Part shown: positions 18,668 to 28,564 of the stretch, in pieces
Numbering within the stretch: position 1 is the stretch's first letter
Layout: each line of letters opens with the position of its first letter
Assembly (NCBI GenBank): GCA_020850595.1
Contig: JADZEK010000131.1
Span: forward strand, 1 to 64,000
Direction of reading: 5' to 3'
Length of the DNA: 64,000 bases
DNA from: Anaerolineales bacterium
GTDB lineage: Bacteria > Chloroflexota > Anaerolineae > Anaerolineales > UBA6663
The notes under the pieces: generated by a model
What the model saw: only the letters and a program-made list of their open reading frames with translations
The model's database searches: none
Told to the model about the DNA's origin: nothing
Position numbers and translations under genes: made by a program

Positions 18668-19033
18668 CTACAACATGCCGCTGGCGTTGTCCGTCGGCGG
18701 CGTCTCCGGCGGCGGCGCGGCGTTCTTGGTCAGCGCGGCATTCACCGCCCGCAGCGCGGTCAGCAGGTCGCTCCGCAGCCGGTTCTCCACCTGCCCGGCG
18801 CGCACCCGCGCCGCGAAGTCCTCCGCCTCCGCCTTAATGCGTTGGCCCGTCGGCCCGGCGGCCGCCTCGCGCAGCCCGCCCTCCAGCGCCTTCAGCCCCG
18901 TTTGCAGCTCCTGCCGGAACCTCTGCGCTTCCTCGCTCTGCCACGCGCTCGTCGCCGCCTGCTGTAGGTTCTCGCCCAGCCGCCGAAATTCTGCTGCCAG
19001 CTCGCTCTCAGGGGGTGGGGCATTCGTCGTCAT
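18668..19033 (-). CDS. small hypothetical protein, amphipathic helical
   Basis: 121 residues without a signal peptide or membrane segment. The core (about 10-105) is Ala/Glu/Leu/Arg-rich with heptad-like spacing, probably a coiled coil or apolipoprotein-like helix; the C-terminal tail is Pro-rich. AGGAGG lies 5 nt upstream of the ATG at 19033, which supports real translation. I do not recognise the family. It probably shares a transcript with the acyl-CoA dehydrogenase. Confidence 0.6.
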   Translation of the reverse strand: MTTNAPPPESELAAEFRRLGENLQQAATSAWQSEEAQRFRQELQTGLKALEGGLREAAAGPTGQRIKAEAEDFAARVRAGQVENRLRSDLLTALRAVNAALTKNAAPPPETPPTDNASGML

Positions 19034-19135
19034 CGCAGCCTCCTGTTGGGGCGGCGGCGCGTCCAGCGCCCTCGCCCGCGAATAACGTCACCGCGCTTTT
19101 GCGCTGGAAATCACTCGGTGCTAGCATTGGTCGCC

Positions 19136-19681
19136 ATGGCGCGCCGCCCGCTGTCTGCCGCCGAAATCACCGAGGCCCGCCTGGTGTTTGGGCCGGGCCT
19201 GGATTACGGCCGCGCCCACATCGCTGAGAATGCCGCCTGGCCCGACTGGATTGACCGCCTCGGCGCGCGCCTCCAAAAACGTATGCGTCACAAGGACGAG
19301 CACAACGCCATCACGCTCGGCTCGACCTCGTTCTTCCCCGTCACGCTCAACACCGCCCCCGATGCGGTGGCGGGCGGCTTCCTGCGCGACATGAGCTGGC
19401 TGATCCACGAGCTGACGCACCAATGGCAGTTCCAGCGCTGGGGTTGGCGCTACCTGACCACCTCGCTGCGCGTGCAGCTCGAGCTTGGCCGCCGCGCCTA
19501 CGATTACCGCCGCGATCAGCCCTCGCTCGAAGCCGCGCTCACCGCCGCCCAGGCCGCGGGCCGCCGCCTGGCCGACTTCAACCCCGAACAGCAGGGCGAC
19601 CTGGCCCGCGACTACTACGTGCGCCTCAAGCAGGCGCAGAATTACGTCCCCTGGGAACCCTTCATCGCCGAATTGCGCTAG
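19136..19681 (+). CDS. putative HExxH metallopeptidase-like protein
   Basis: 181 residues. The one strong motif is LIHELTHQWQF, an HExxH zinc-binding site, about residue 90. Downstream are aromatic and Arg/Asp residues but no obvious third ligand, so catalytic activity is uncertain. Similar short HELTHxWQ proteins occur next to toxin or secretion genes in other bacteria, but no such neighbour is seen here. ATG at 19136 chosen; the frame extends upstream to 19046 without a plausible start context. Faces the minus-strand acyl-CoA synthetase. Confidence 0.55.
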   Translation: MARRPLSAAEITEARLVFGPGLDYGRAHIAENAAWPDWIDRLGARLQKRMRHKDEHNAITLGSTSFFPVTLNTAPDAVAGGFLRDMSWLIHELTHQWQFQRWGWRYLTTSLRVQLELGRRAYDYRRDQPSLEAALTAAQAAGRRLADFNPEQQGDLARDYYVRLKQAQNYVPWEPFIAELR

Positions 19682-19794
19682 CGGTCTGGCGCCGGCCGTC
19701 GGTAGAGCCATAGCGCCAGCCCAGCGCTCTTTGCTTGGCCCTACGCCCCGGCCCTGCTGCCCAAGCAGCAGCGTTGTTCAATTCGGCCGCCGCT

Positions 19795-21771
<1,977 letters not shown>

Positions 21772-21780
21772 GGGCGGGCC

Positions 21781-22107
21781 TCAGGGCCGGATGATGAGCG
21801 CCAGGAACAACATGCTGGCGATCAGCGCGCCCACGAACACAATCGCCGGTGTCGGGTTGTTCTGCTCGACCGACTCCGCGCGGATCTCCTCCAGCGAGCG
21901 GAAGCCCAGCAGCCGCAGCGTGCTGAAGATGAAGCCCCCGGCGATCAGCGCCACGATCGGCCCCCAAAACGCGATCTGACTCAAGATCACCGGCAGCGCT
22001 TGCAGAAACCCGGTGTAGCCGCCGGGGTTGATCACCGCGGCCACGATTTGGCCGACGATCAACGCCAACAGGAGCACAAAGCCCGCGCGCATCGCCGCTG
22101 TTCGCAT
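21781..22107 (-). CDS. small membrane protein of unknown function
   Basis: 108 residues with three hydrophobic helices (about 8-28, 45-65 and 88-106) and a short charged loop FRSLEEIRAESVEQ. No recognised family. Start ATG at 22107 with GGGGAGAA 7 nt upstream; the longer frame to 22224 lies inside the neighbouring gene. It begins 2 nt after the stop of the AHSA1-PDZ-DinB gene, so it is co-transcribed with it. Confidence 0.65.
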   Translation of the reverse strand: MRTAAMRAGFVLLLALIVGQIVAAVINPGGYTGFLQALPVILSQIAFWGPIVALIAGGFIFSTLRLLGFRSLEEIRAESVEQNNPTPAIVFVGALIASMLFLALIIRP

Positions 22108-22109
22108 GG

Positions 22110-23366
22110 TCAGTTCTCCCCGCGCTGCGCCGCGGCCGGCCGTTCGCGCGCCGCCGCCAGCGTGGCCGTCAGTTGGTCGCCGTGCTCGTCCGGCAGGTGG
22201 CTCGGCCCGACGCTCGTTATCCACGCCGCGACGCGCCCAAACATCGGCTTGCGCGCCACGAAGCTCGGCGGCAGCGCCGCCAGCAGGGCCGTAGTCTCGT
22301 CCGCGGCCGCTTGCAGTTCATCCACCAGCGCCGGCAGGCTCCCAAAGCGCGCCACCATCGCGTCCAGCCGCGCCGTCACGTTGGGCCGGAACTCCAGGCT
22401 GTCGCCCACCGTGTTGTCGTTCAGCATGTCCGCGATCCACGCTTGCAGATCGCGCTCGCAGGCGATGAAGTGCGCGGTCAGTTGTTTCAGGTTCCACTCC
22501 TGCGGGGCGGGGGCGTGCTCGGCCTCCGCTTCCGACACGCCAGTCAGCCGCTGTCGCAGGTCGCCCATAAACGCCGCGTAGTTCTGGCGCGCCCGCTCGG
22601 CCAGCTCCGCGCCGCTGGCGGGCAGCTCCGGCGGCGTGGGGCGCGCCGACAGCGTCATGCTCACGCTGTGCTTCTCGGCTCCGCGGTAGAACACCACCGG
22701 CACCTCGTCGCCGGCCTTGTGCCGCGCCAGCACCGCGCTCAGGCTCTCGAGGTCGCGCGTGATCTTCTTGCCGTCCATCCGCACGATCACGTCTCCCTTT
22801 TGCAGCCCGGCCGCTTGCGCGCCCGCGCCCTCGGCCACCCCGGCCAGCAGCGCGCCGTCGCTCACCGGCGCGCCCAGCCGCGCCGCCGCCGCGGCCGTCA
22901 GTTCGTCCAAGAAGATGCCCAGCCGCGGCCGGCGCGCCACACGCATATCGTTGCCCGTCTCCAGCACCGACTTCAGGTTCTCCAGGCTCACTTCCCATCC
23001 GCGCTGAATCTGCGCCAGCGAGGCCGCCCACTTCTTCCCGCTGCCCAGCCGGCTGTGCGTCAGTTGCACGCTCGTGCCGCCGCCCTTGGGCTTCAGCTTC
23101 ACCTGCACCTGGCTCGGCTCCGGCTCGCCCGCCCCCAGCCAGCCAAACTCCACGCGCGCCCCCGGCTCCAGCCGGCGATATTCGCCCGTGGATGTGTACC
23201 CGCTCGACCAAAACAGGTACAGCCGCCCGCCCACCCGCGCCTCGCTCTGGGCCGCGTTCGCCAGCCAGTCGCGCAGCGCGGTAGCGTGCGTGAAGGCCCG
23301 GTACACCTCGCCCGGCGGCGCGCCGACGAACACCTTAAACCTGAGGCTGGTCTTGTTGGCGGCCAT
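22110..23366 (-). CDS. AHSA1 (SRPBCC)-PDZ-DinB three-domain protein, copy B
   Basis: 418 residues. N-terminal AHSA1/SRPBCC fold (about 1-135: FKVFVGAPPGEVYRAFTHATALRDWL, later SGKKWAASLAQIQRGWEVSLENLKSVLETG). A PDZ-like domain follows (about 165-250: GLQKGDVIVRMDGKKI, a peptide-groove turn). The last part (about 270-405) has DinB/DUF664 helices (PQEWNLKQLTAHFIACERD, with a His positioned as a metal ligand). There is no signal peptide and no protease domain. It is a paralogue of the next upstream gene with the same order of domains. Function unknown; lipid or hydrophobic-ligand binding is suggested by the first domain only. Confidence 0.75.
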   Translation of the reverse strand: MAANKTSLRFKVFVGAPPGEVYRAFTHATALRDWLANAAQSEARVGGRLYLFWSSGYTSTGEYRRLEPGARVEFGWLGAGEPEPSQVQVKLKPKGGGTSVQLTHSRLGSGKKWAASLAQIQRGWEVSLENLKSVLETGNDMRVARRPRLGIFLDELTAAAAARLGAPVSDGALLAGVAEGAGAQAAGLQKGDVIVRMDGKKITRDLESLSAVLARHKAGDEVPVVFYRGAEKHSVSMTLSARPTPPELPASGAELAERARQNYAAFMGDLRQRLTGVSEAEAEHAPAPQEWNLKQLTAHFIACERDLQAWIADMLNDNTVGDSLEFRPNVTARLDAMVARFGSLPALVDELQAAADETTALLAALPPSFVARKPMFGRVAAWITSVGPSHLPDEHGDQLTATLAAARERPAAAQRGEN

Positions 23367-23370
23367 GGCT

Positions 23371-24588
23371 CTAACCCTTTCCCGCCGCGCGCGCCGCCGC
23401 CACGGCGTTAGTGATCTGCTCGGCGTGCTCGTCCACATGCGTGTTCGCGGCCAGCAGGCTGTAGGCCAGCCGCCAATACGTGCGCTTCTCGGCGATGAAC
23501 GCCTCGGGCAGCCCCGCCAGCACGGCCACCGTCTCGGCCTCGTTGCGTTTCAACTCCTCCACCAGCGCCGCGGCCGTGCCGTAAGCCTGCGCGATGGCCT
23601 TCAGGCGCAGGTCGCTGTTGGCCTGAAACCCGCCCACGCGCTCGTCGCTGGCGATCAAATCCACCATGTAGATATGGCTGTCGCGCTCGTTTGCGATCAG
23701 GTGCGCCAGCGTTTCCTTCACGTTCCACTCCCCCGGTCTGGTGCGGTAGTCGGCTTCGGCCTCGGTCACACCCGCCAGCACCCGCTCGAGCGTCGCGTCG
23801 CCGCCCGCGAACACGGCCCGCATCGCCTCCGCCAGCTCGGCCGCCGTGCCCGGGATGGCCGGCAGCGCCCGCCGCGACAGCGTCATCGGCGCGCTCTGTT
23901 TCACGCCGTCGCGGTAGTAGACGACCTCCACCGTGTCGCCCCCGCGGTACGCTTGCAGCGCCGTCAACAGCGTGGCGTAGTTCTGCACCTTCTGCCGCCC
24001 CAGCCCCACCAGCACATCGTCTTTTTGCAGCCCGGCCGCGCGCGCCCCCATGCCCTCCACCGTGCCGTCCAGCCGCAGTCCGCGCGCCGCGGGCAGCTTC
24101 AGCCGCGCCGCCGTCGCCGCGTCCACGTCCTCCAGCCCGCTCACCCCCAGCATCGGCCGCAGCGTAAACCGGAGGTCTTCACCCGTCTCCAATACCGATT
24201 GCAGGTTCTCCAGGCTCTTCTCCCAGCCGTCCTTCACCTCGGCGTAAGCGCTGCCCCACTTCTTGCCGGTGCCCACGCCCGCTTGCGTCACCGTCACCAC
24301 CGCCCCGGCCTTCTTCTTGGCGACGGCGATCTTGACCTCCGTCGCTTCAGGGTAGCCGCGCCCCAGCCAGGTCAAGGTCAGCTTGCTCGGCGCCGTCAGC
24401 TTGAGCACCTGCCCGGTGGCGTAATAGCCCGAGTTCCAGGCCGCATAATAGTTGCCGCCCGGCCGCGCGTCGAACAGCGCCGTGTCGCACAGCCACTCGC
24501 GCAGCGCGGTGCCATTTGTCAGCGCCCGGAAGACCATCTCCGGTGCCGCCTGAATGGTGCGGGTGAATTCCAGCGTTTGCTTCGCCAT
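23371..24588 (-). CDS. AHSA1 (SRPBCC)-PDZ-DinB three-domain protein, copy A
   Basis: 405 residues with the same three domains as its downstream paralogue: AHSA1 (FTRTIQAAPEMVFRALT and GKKWGSAYAEVKDGWEKSL), PDZ-like (AAGLQKDDVLVGLGRQKV) and DinB-like (PGEWNVKETLAHLIANERD). The two share the segment SLENL-SVLETG at the first domain's end but have drifted widely elsewhere, so the duplication is old. GAGGAG is 8 nt upstream of the ATG. The 4-nt gap to copy B indicates one operon. Confidence 0.75.
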   Translation of the reverse strand: MAKQTLEFTRTIQAAPEMVFRALTNGTALREWLCDTALFDARPGGNYYAAWNSGYYATGQVLKLTAPSKLTLTWLGRGYPEATEVKIAVAKKKAGAVVTVTQAGVGTGKKWGSAYAEVKDGWEKSLENLQSVLETGEDLRFTLRPMLGVSGLEDVDAATAARLKLPAARGLRLDGTVEGMGARAAGLQKDDVLVGLGRQKVQNYATLLTALQAYRGGDTVEVVYYRDGVKQSAPMTLSRRALPAIPGTAAELAEAMRAVFAGGDATLERVLAGVTEAEADYRTRPGEWNVKETLAHLIANERDSHIYMVDLIASDERVGGFQANSDLRLKAIAQAYGTAAALVEELKRNEAETVAVLAGLPEAFIAEKRTYWRLAYSLLAANTHVDEHAEQITNAVAAARAAGKG

Positions 24589-24612
24589 GGTAGTGCTCCT
24601 CGCTCGCCGCCC

Positions 24613-25359
24613 TCAGCCGATCTTCTGAATATCTTCCCAGTTCAGCGTGTAGCCGATCCAGGCTGTGTCTTGCCCGCCCTGGCCTGCCTGGTAGTCCTCG
24701 ACCACCAGCGCGCGGCGGTCGGCTCCCTTGCAGTGGATGAACCGCCCCTCCGCCCCGGCGTTCAGCCGCAGCCCCTGGCCCTCGGCCCGCGTCACGCGAA
24801 ACTTGCCGATGTCGGCGATCGTCCACGAGGCCGGCGGCCACGCAAACGACACCTGGGCCGTCTGGTTGCTCTGCGCGAAGCGCTTGGCGTACGGCAAGAA
24901 CGACTGCTGCACCTCCGCATCCGACAGCGGCTGATACTCATCCAGCACGTACAGCCGGCCCTGCCACTCGTACAGCAGTTGGCTGCCCAGCCAGTGCGCC
25001 GCGAAGCTGTTGCCGGTGGGCGTCCACGGCTCGCTCGGCGCCTTGCGCCGCTGCCACAGCTCGGCGTACTCAATCGTGCCGAGAATCTGGCCGGTGACGC
25101 CCCCGCGCTCCGGGTGGTTGAAGGTGATGCTCTGGCCCAGCTTGGCGTGAAAGAATTGAGCTTGCATCGAGTCTGCCTGCCGCGTGAACGTGATCGGTGC
25201 CAGGTCGGGCGGTGAGTCGCGGCGCTGCCTCTGGCCGGAGGCGCTGCGCGGCCGCGGCGCCTCGTCCGCCGCCGTTTGGCGGCTCCCGCCTTGGCTCACC
25301 ACCATTGCCACGCCGATGAGCACGAACACCACCCCCGCGCACAAGAGGATCGGCCCCAT
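24613..25359 (-). CDS. membrane-anchored protein, DUF4178-like
   Basis: 248 residues. One N-terminal membrane helix (about 3-21), then an Arg/Ser/Asp-rich linker, then a soluble domain of about 190 residues with a beta-rich pattern (GTIEYAELWQ, YEWQGRLYVLDEYQPL, LNWEDIQKIG). The spacing of Trp/Tyr in YEWxGxLYVLDE is reminiscent of DUF4178 proteins; I hold this assignment loosely. It sits between the AHSA1-PDZ-DinB pair and the SGSWDD-repeat membrane protein, all on one strand. Confidence 0.6.
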   Translation of the reverse strand: MGPILLCAGVVFVLIGVAMVVSQGGSRQTAADEAPRPRSASGQRQRRDSPPDLAPITFTRQADSMQAQFFHAKLGQSITFNHPERGGVTGQILGTIEYAELWQRRKAPSEPWTPTGNSFAAHWLGSQLLYEWQGRLYVLDEYQPLSDAEVQQSFLPYAKRFAQSNQTAQVSFAWPPASWTIADIGKFRVTRAEGQGLRLNAGAEGRFIHCKGADRRALVVEDYQAGQGGQDTAWIGYTLNWEDIQKIG

Positions 25360-25373
25360 CGCGTCCTATCCCG

Positions 25374-25709
25374 CTACCATGAGCCTGAGTCCGACCCGCT
25401 GTCGTCCCAACTGCCGCTGTCGCTGCTCGAGTCGTCCCACGACCCGGAGTCCGAGCCGCCATCGTCCCAACTGCCTGAGTCCGACCCGCTGTCGTCCCAC
25501 CAACTGCCGCTGTCGTCGCCGCCGCCCGAGTCGCTCGAGCCGCTGCCGCTGTCCCACCAGCCGCCGCTGTCGTCGCCGCCGCCTGAGCCGCCCCCGCCTC
25601 CGCCGCCCGCGCCGGTGAACGTCAGCACCGCGCCCAGCACGATCAGGATGAAGCCAATCTGGAACCACCAGCGGGGATTATCAGGCCTGAGTCCGCGGTG
25701 GCTGCTCAT
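25374..25709 (-). CDS. small membrane protein with Ser/Asp/Gly/Trp tandem repeats
   Basis: 111 residues: a positively charged N-terminus, one membrane helix (about 16-34), a Gly run, then repeats of the form DSGSWDD / DSGGWWD to the C-terminus. The acidic, Trp-spaced tail should lie on one side of the membrane and could bind metal or a basic partner. The DNA beneath is a set of short near-identical repeats (about 25380-25570), which could slip during replication. Start ATG at 25709 with a GAGGCAGG stretch ahead. No family recognised. Confidence 0.6.
   Translation of the reverse strand: MSSHRGLRPDNPRWWFQIGFILIVLGAVLTFTGAGGGGGGGSGGGDDSGGWWDSGSGSSDSGGGDDSGSWWDDSGSDSGSWDDGGSDSGSWDDSSSDSGSWDDSGSDSGSW
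25380..25570. repeat. short tandem repeats coding for (D)SGSWDD
   Basis: Repeated blocks of the form GTCGTCCCAACTGCC / GAGTCCGACCCGCTG recur about every 15-36 nt, in phase with the coding frame, and give the Ser-Gly-Ser-Trp-Asp-Asp tail. Copies vary at single bases, so it is an imperfect array. Confidence 0.7.
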
Positions 25710-25718
25710 CGCCTGCCT

Positions 25719-26132
25719 CTATTGGGGGTTGAGCCGCGCCACGAACTCGGCCACCTGGCGCACGTGCTGGGCCAGCGCTTCTAGCCGGTAGCGCAGCGCC
25801 ACGCTGTAGCGCGCGGGCGCGGCCTGCGCAGCCGCCTCCAACGCCAGGCTGGCAGTCTGGGCCTGCGCCAGGGCAGCCCCCAGCGCGTCGGCGGGGGGTT
25901 GTGCTTCGCTAGCTGCGGTCGGTACTATGGCGGCGGGTTTCGGTTCAATCGCCGGCGGCCTGGTCGCGGCGGCCGGGGTCGGCGGCGGGTTGGGGCTGGT
26001 CGCTCGCGGGGTGCGCGCCGTCTTGGCGGGCGCGGGCGGCCGCTCCGCCTCCCGATCGAGCAAACGGTCGGTCAGGTCGGTCGGGCTATTGGCGGCGGCG
26101 AGGGGAGAGGCCTTCAGCGAAGCGCGCTTCAT
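25719..26132 (-). CDS. ParA-partner candidate with disordered N-terminus
   Basis: 137 residues. The N-terminus starts MKRASLK and is basic; residues ~30-75 are Pro/Ala/Thr-rich and probably unfolded; residues ~80-137 are predicted helical ([19 protein letters not shown], then [20 protein letters not shown]). The start overlaps the ParA stop (ATGA, 26129-26132), so the two are made together. It has no ParB/HTH domain. Small, disordered, helix-ended partners with basic N-termini are a known theme for ParA-type ATPases that position protein cargo; the same role here is inference. Confidence 0.55.
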   Translation of the reverse strand: MKRASLKASPLAAANSPTDLTDRLLDREAERPPAPAKTARTPRATSPNPPPTPAAATRPPAIEPKPAAIVPTAASEAQPPADALGAALAQAQTASLALEAAAQAAPARYSVALRYRLEALAQHVRQVAEFVARLNPQ

Positions 26133-26908
26133 TGGTCGAGCGTTTCGGCCAGTTGCCGGTAGGCCGCGGCGGCGGGCGTAGAACTAGCATACTCTAGAAT
26201 GCTGGCCTTTGCCAGCGGCGCTTCCTTCAGCCGCACGCTGTACGGCACCACCATCTCCAGCACTGGCGCGCGCTCGCCAAACGTGGCGCGCGCCGCCTCG
26301 ATCACCTCGCGCGCATGCAGCGTGCGCGTGTCGGCCAGCGTCATCAGCACCCCGCGCACTGCCAGCCCCGGGTTGGCGCGCCGCTGCACCTTGGCAATCG
26401 TCGTCAGCAGCAAGTCGGCCCCGCGCAGCGCCAAGTAATCCGCCTGCAGCGGGATCAGCACGCCCCCCGCCGCCGCCAGCGCGTTCGTCGTCAGCAGCCC
26501 CAGCGACGGCGGGCAGTCAATGAGCACATAGTCGTAATCCGGGGGCAGCGCCGCCAGCGCCTCGCGCAGCGTGAACACCCCCAGCGGCTCGCGCGCCAGG
26601 TCAATCTCCGCCGCCGAAAGCTCAAGCGAGGCCGGTGCGACCGCCAGCGTGCTCCGCACCGCCTGCACCACGTTTACCCACGGCTCGGCCTCACCCCCCG
26701 CCGTGCGCCGCAGCACGTCGTACACCGTCGGACAGGCGGTCGCGCCGCTCGCCGGCTCCGGCAGCGTCGCCAGCGTCAGCGAGGCCTGCGGGTCCAGGTC
26801 CACCAGCAGTACGCGGCGGCCGCGCTCGGCCAGCCCCGCGCCGAGGTTCACCGTGGTGGTCGTCTTGCCCACTCCGCCCTTCTGGTTGGCAATCGCCAGG
26901 ACTTGCAC
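26129..26908 (-). CDS. ParA/Soj-family ATPase
   Basis: 259 residues. Deviant Walker A with the signature Lys, [14 protein letters not shown], at about residues 10-23; then [23 protein letters not shown] (Walker B region) and [13 protein letters not shown]. These give the compact Soj-type ParA without an N-terminal HTH. It dimerises on ATP and binds DNA non-specifically. No ParB gene or parS-like palindromes are evident nearby, so it looks like an orphan ParA positioning system rather than the chromosomal one. Co-transcribed with Nudix upstream (4-nt gap) and coupled to the next gene. Confidence 0.88.
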   Translation of the reverse strand: MQVLAIANQKGGVGKTTTTVNLGAGLAERGRRVLLVDLDPQASLTLATLPEPASGATACPTVYDVLRRTAGGEAEPWVNVVQAVRSTLAVAPASLELSAAEIDLAREPLGVFTLREALAALPPDYDYVLIDCPPSLGLLTTNALAAAGGVLIPLQADYLALRGADLLLTTIAKVQRRANPGLAVRGVLMTLADTRTLHAREVIEAARATFGERAPVLEMVVPYSVRLKEAPLAKASILEYASSTPAAAAYRQLAETLDQ

Positions 26909-26912
26909 GGCG

Positions 26913-27377
26913 TTACTCCGGCATCGTCGGCAGCCCGTGGGCCTGCACCCAGGCCGCCGCGTCGCGCGCGAAGGTCTTGGCCGGCTCGTAGGTCAACCGG
27001 TCAGCCGCCTCGCCCAGCGGCACCCACAGCCGCCGAAAGATACGCCGGTCGTGGTCGGCGTCGCCGTGGGCTTGCGCCTCGTCGCGCCGCTCGTCCACCA
27101 GCGTCATCAGGTAATACGTCTCGTCGCGGGTGATCCAGCGCCCGTTCAGCGGGAACTCCGCTCGGCGCGTGCCCAGGTTGTCGAGCAGCCGCAAGTTCAC
27201 ATAGCCGGTCTCTTCGCGCGTCTCGCGCAACGCCGTCTGCTCCAGTGTTTCGCCCGGCTCCACATGCCCCTTCGGTAAGACATATTCGTTCTTATAGTGC
27301 TTGTGCAGGAGGAGGAGTTCAGCGCCGCGCAGCACCAGTCCGCCCGCCGCCGCATAATGAAAAGTAGACTGTGGCAT
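26913..27377 (-). CDS. Nudix hydrolase
   Basis: 154 residues with a complete Nudix box (G-x5-E-x7-R-E-x2-x-E-E-x-G) from about residue 40: [20 protein letters not shown]. Preceded by YVLPKG, as in the diadenosine-polyphosphate/NTP-cleaving group. The exact nucleotide substrate is not deducible. Start: ATG at 27377, directly downstream of a -10 box, with no visible ribosome site; an upstream GTG/ATG near 27416 would lie before the promoter. Confidence 0.85.
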   Translation of the reverse strand: MPQSTFHYAAAGGLVLRGAELLLLHKHYKNEYVLPKGHVEPGETLEQTALRETREETGYVNLRLLDNLGTRRAEFPLNGRWITRDETYYLMTLVDERRDEAQAHGDADHDRRIFRRLWVPLGEAADRLTYEPAKTFARDAAAWVQAHGLPTMPE

Positions 27378-27384
27378 AGCCCGC

Positions 27385-27412
27385 AGTATAGCGTTCCCAG
27401 CCGTCAACGCAA
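27385..27412 (-). promoter_or_regulatory. promoter for Nudix-parA operon; transcript likely leaderless
   Basis: On the minus strand TTGCGT (27412-27407) and TATACT (27390-27385) are 16 nt apart. The Nudix ATG begins at 27377, 7 nt after the -10 box, which puts the expected transcription start at or next to the A of the ATG. No Shine-Dalgarno site fits in that space. Confidence 0.55.
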
Positions 27413-27531
27413 CCACATCGCCTCGCCCCCAACGCTTGCGCTTTCCTCCCGTCCGATGTTTACTTGGGCCGCCTGGTTCCGCCGCTGTCCGCTGCGGCGG
27501 CCGTTGCGTATCCCCGCGAGGAAGCGTCCTA

Positions 27532-28500
27532 ATGGCCCCCCTGTCTGCCGCGCAAGTCGAGCAGTTCCACCGCGAAGGCTACCTCGTCGTCCCCGGCCTG
27601 TTGGACCCCGCCGCCGACCTCGACCCCCTCATCCACGAATACGAGTTCGTGCTCGACAACCTCGCGCGCGAGTTGTTCGCCCGCGGCCAAATCGCCTCCA
27701 CCCACGCCGGCCTGCCGTTCGGCCGGCGCCTCATCGCCATCTACCGCGAGAGCGGCCAGGTCCAGCAGCAATACTTCGACTGCACCCTGCATGGCGCCAA
27801 AGTCGCCGCCGACACCCCCTTCTGGGTCGGGCCGGAAGTCTTCCGGCTGATCCGCAACCCCAAGCTGCTCGACGCCGTCGAGTCCATCATCGGCCCGGAG
27901 ATATATTCCAACCCCGTGCAGCACGTCCGCCTCAAGCCACCCGAGCACCTCACCCCGCGCGACGCCCAAGGTCGCCTCCAGCTCGCCCATACGCCCGTGC
28001 ACCAAGACAACGGCGTCATCACCCCCGACGCCGACGAAACCGACCTGCTCACCGTCTGGTTCCCCCTCTGGGACGCCACCATCGAAAACGGCTGTCTCAC
28101 GGTCTGGCCTGGCAGTCACCGGCGCGGCCTGCTCGATCACTGCTTCAGCTTCAACGGCCTCGCCATCCCGCCCAAGCTCGTCGAAGCCGAGCCGCTGCCC
28201 CTGCCCATGCGGCGCGGCGACGTGCTCTTCCTCACCAAGCTCACCATGCACGCCTCGCTCTCCAACCACAGCGACGACATCCGCTGGAGCTACGACCTGC
28301 GCTACAACCCCATCGGCCAGCCTACCGGCCGCGGCGTCTTCCCCGGCTTCATCGCCCGCAGCGCCGCGCACCCCGAAACCGAACTGCGCGACCCCGCCGA
28401 GTGGCAGCGCCTCTGGTTCGATACCCGCCGCCAGTTGGCCGAGGCCAACACCGACCGGTCCTTCAACCGCTGGGACCCCAACAGCCCGGTGTGCGCCTGA
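27532..28500 (+). CDS. phytanoyl-CoA dioxygenase (PhyH) family protein
   Basis: 322 residues, a Fe(II)/2-oxoglutarate oxygenase of the PhyH type. The N-terminal FHREGYLVVPGLLD is the family's usual opening. The metal site shows His-x-Asp in PVHQDNGV (about residue 157), and a later conserved His with Arg (HASLSNHSDDIRWSYDLRYN) supplies the distal ligand and 2-oxoglutarate contact. ATG at 27532 is chosen because homology begins a few residues later; the frame runs back to 27436 without support. It heads a small catabolic-looking group (SDR, Zn-ADH, GH2). Confidence 0.82.
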   Translation: MAPLSAAQVEQFHREGYLVVPGLLDPAADLDPLIHEYEFVLDNLARELFARGQIASTHAGLPFGRRLIAIYRESGQVQQQYFDCTLHGAKVAADTPFWVGPEVFRLIRNPKLLDAVESIIGPEIYSNPVQHVRLKPPEHLTPRDAQGRLQLAHTPVHQDNGVITPDADETDLLTVWFPLWDATIENGCLTVWPGSHRRGLLDHCFSFNGLAIPPKLVEAEPLPLPMRRGDVLFLTKLTMHASLSNHSDDIRWSYDLRYNPIGQPTGRGVFPGFIARSAAHPETELRDPAEWQRLWFDTRRQLAEANTDRSFNRWDPNSPVCA

Positions 28501-28564
28501 TCCACCGCCCGCCTGGCCCTTGCTCCTTGGCCGTGTTCCGTCCCGCCCCGGAGTTCGCCCACCC

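Noticed and set aside
19682-19794. Third copy of the 125-bp repeat
   Set aside because: Only a short TTCAATTCGGCCGCCGCTCT-like resemblance; the rest does not align.
25374-25709. CRISPR-like array
   Set aside because: The repeats are short, unequal and in coding phase, with no spacers of constant length; no other CRISPR-like pattern was seen in the window.
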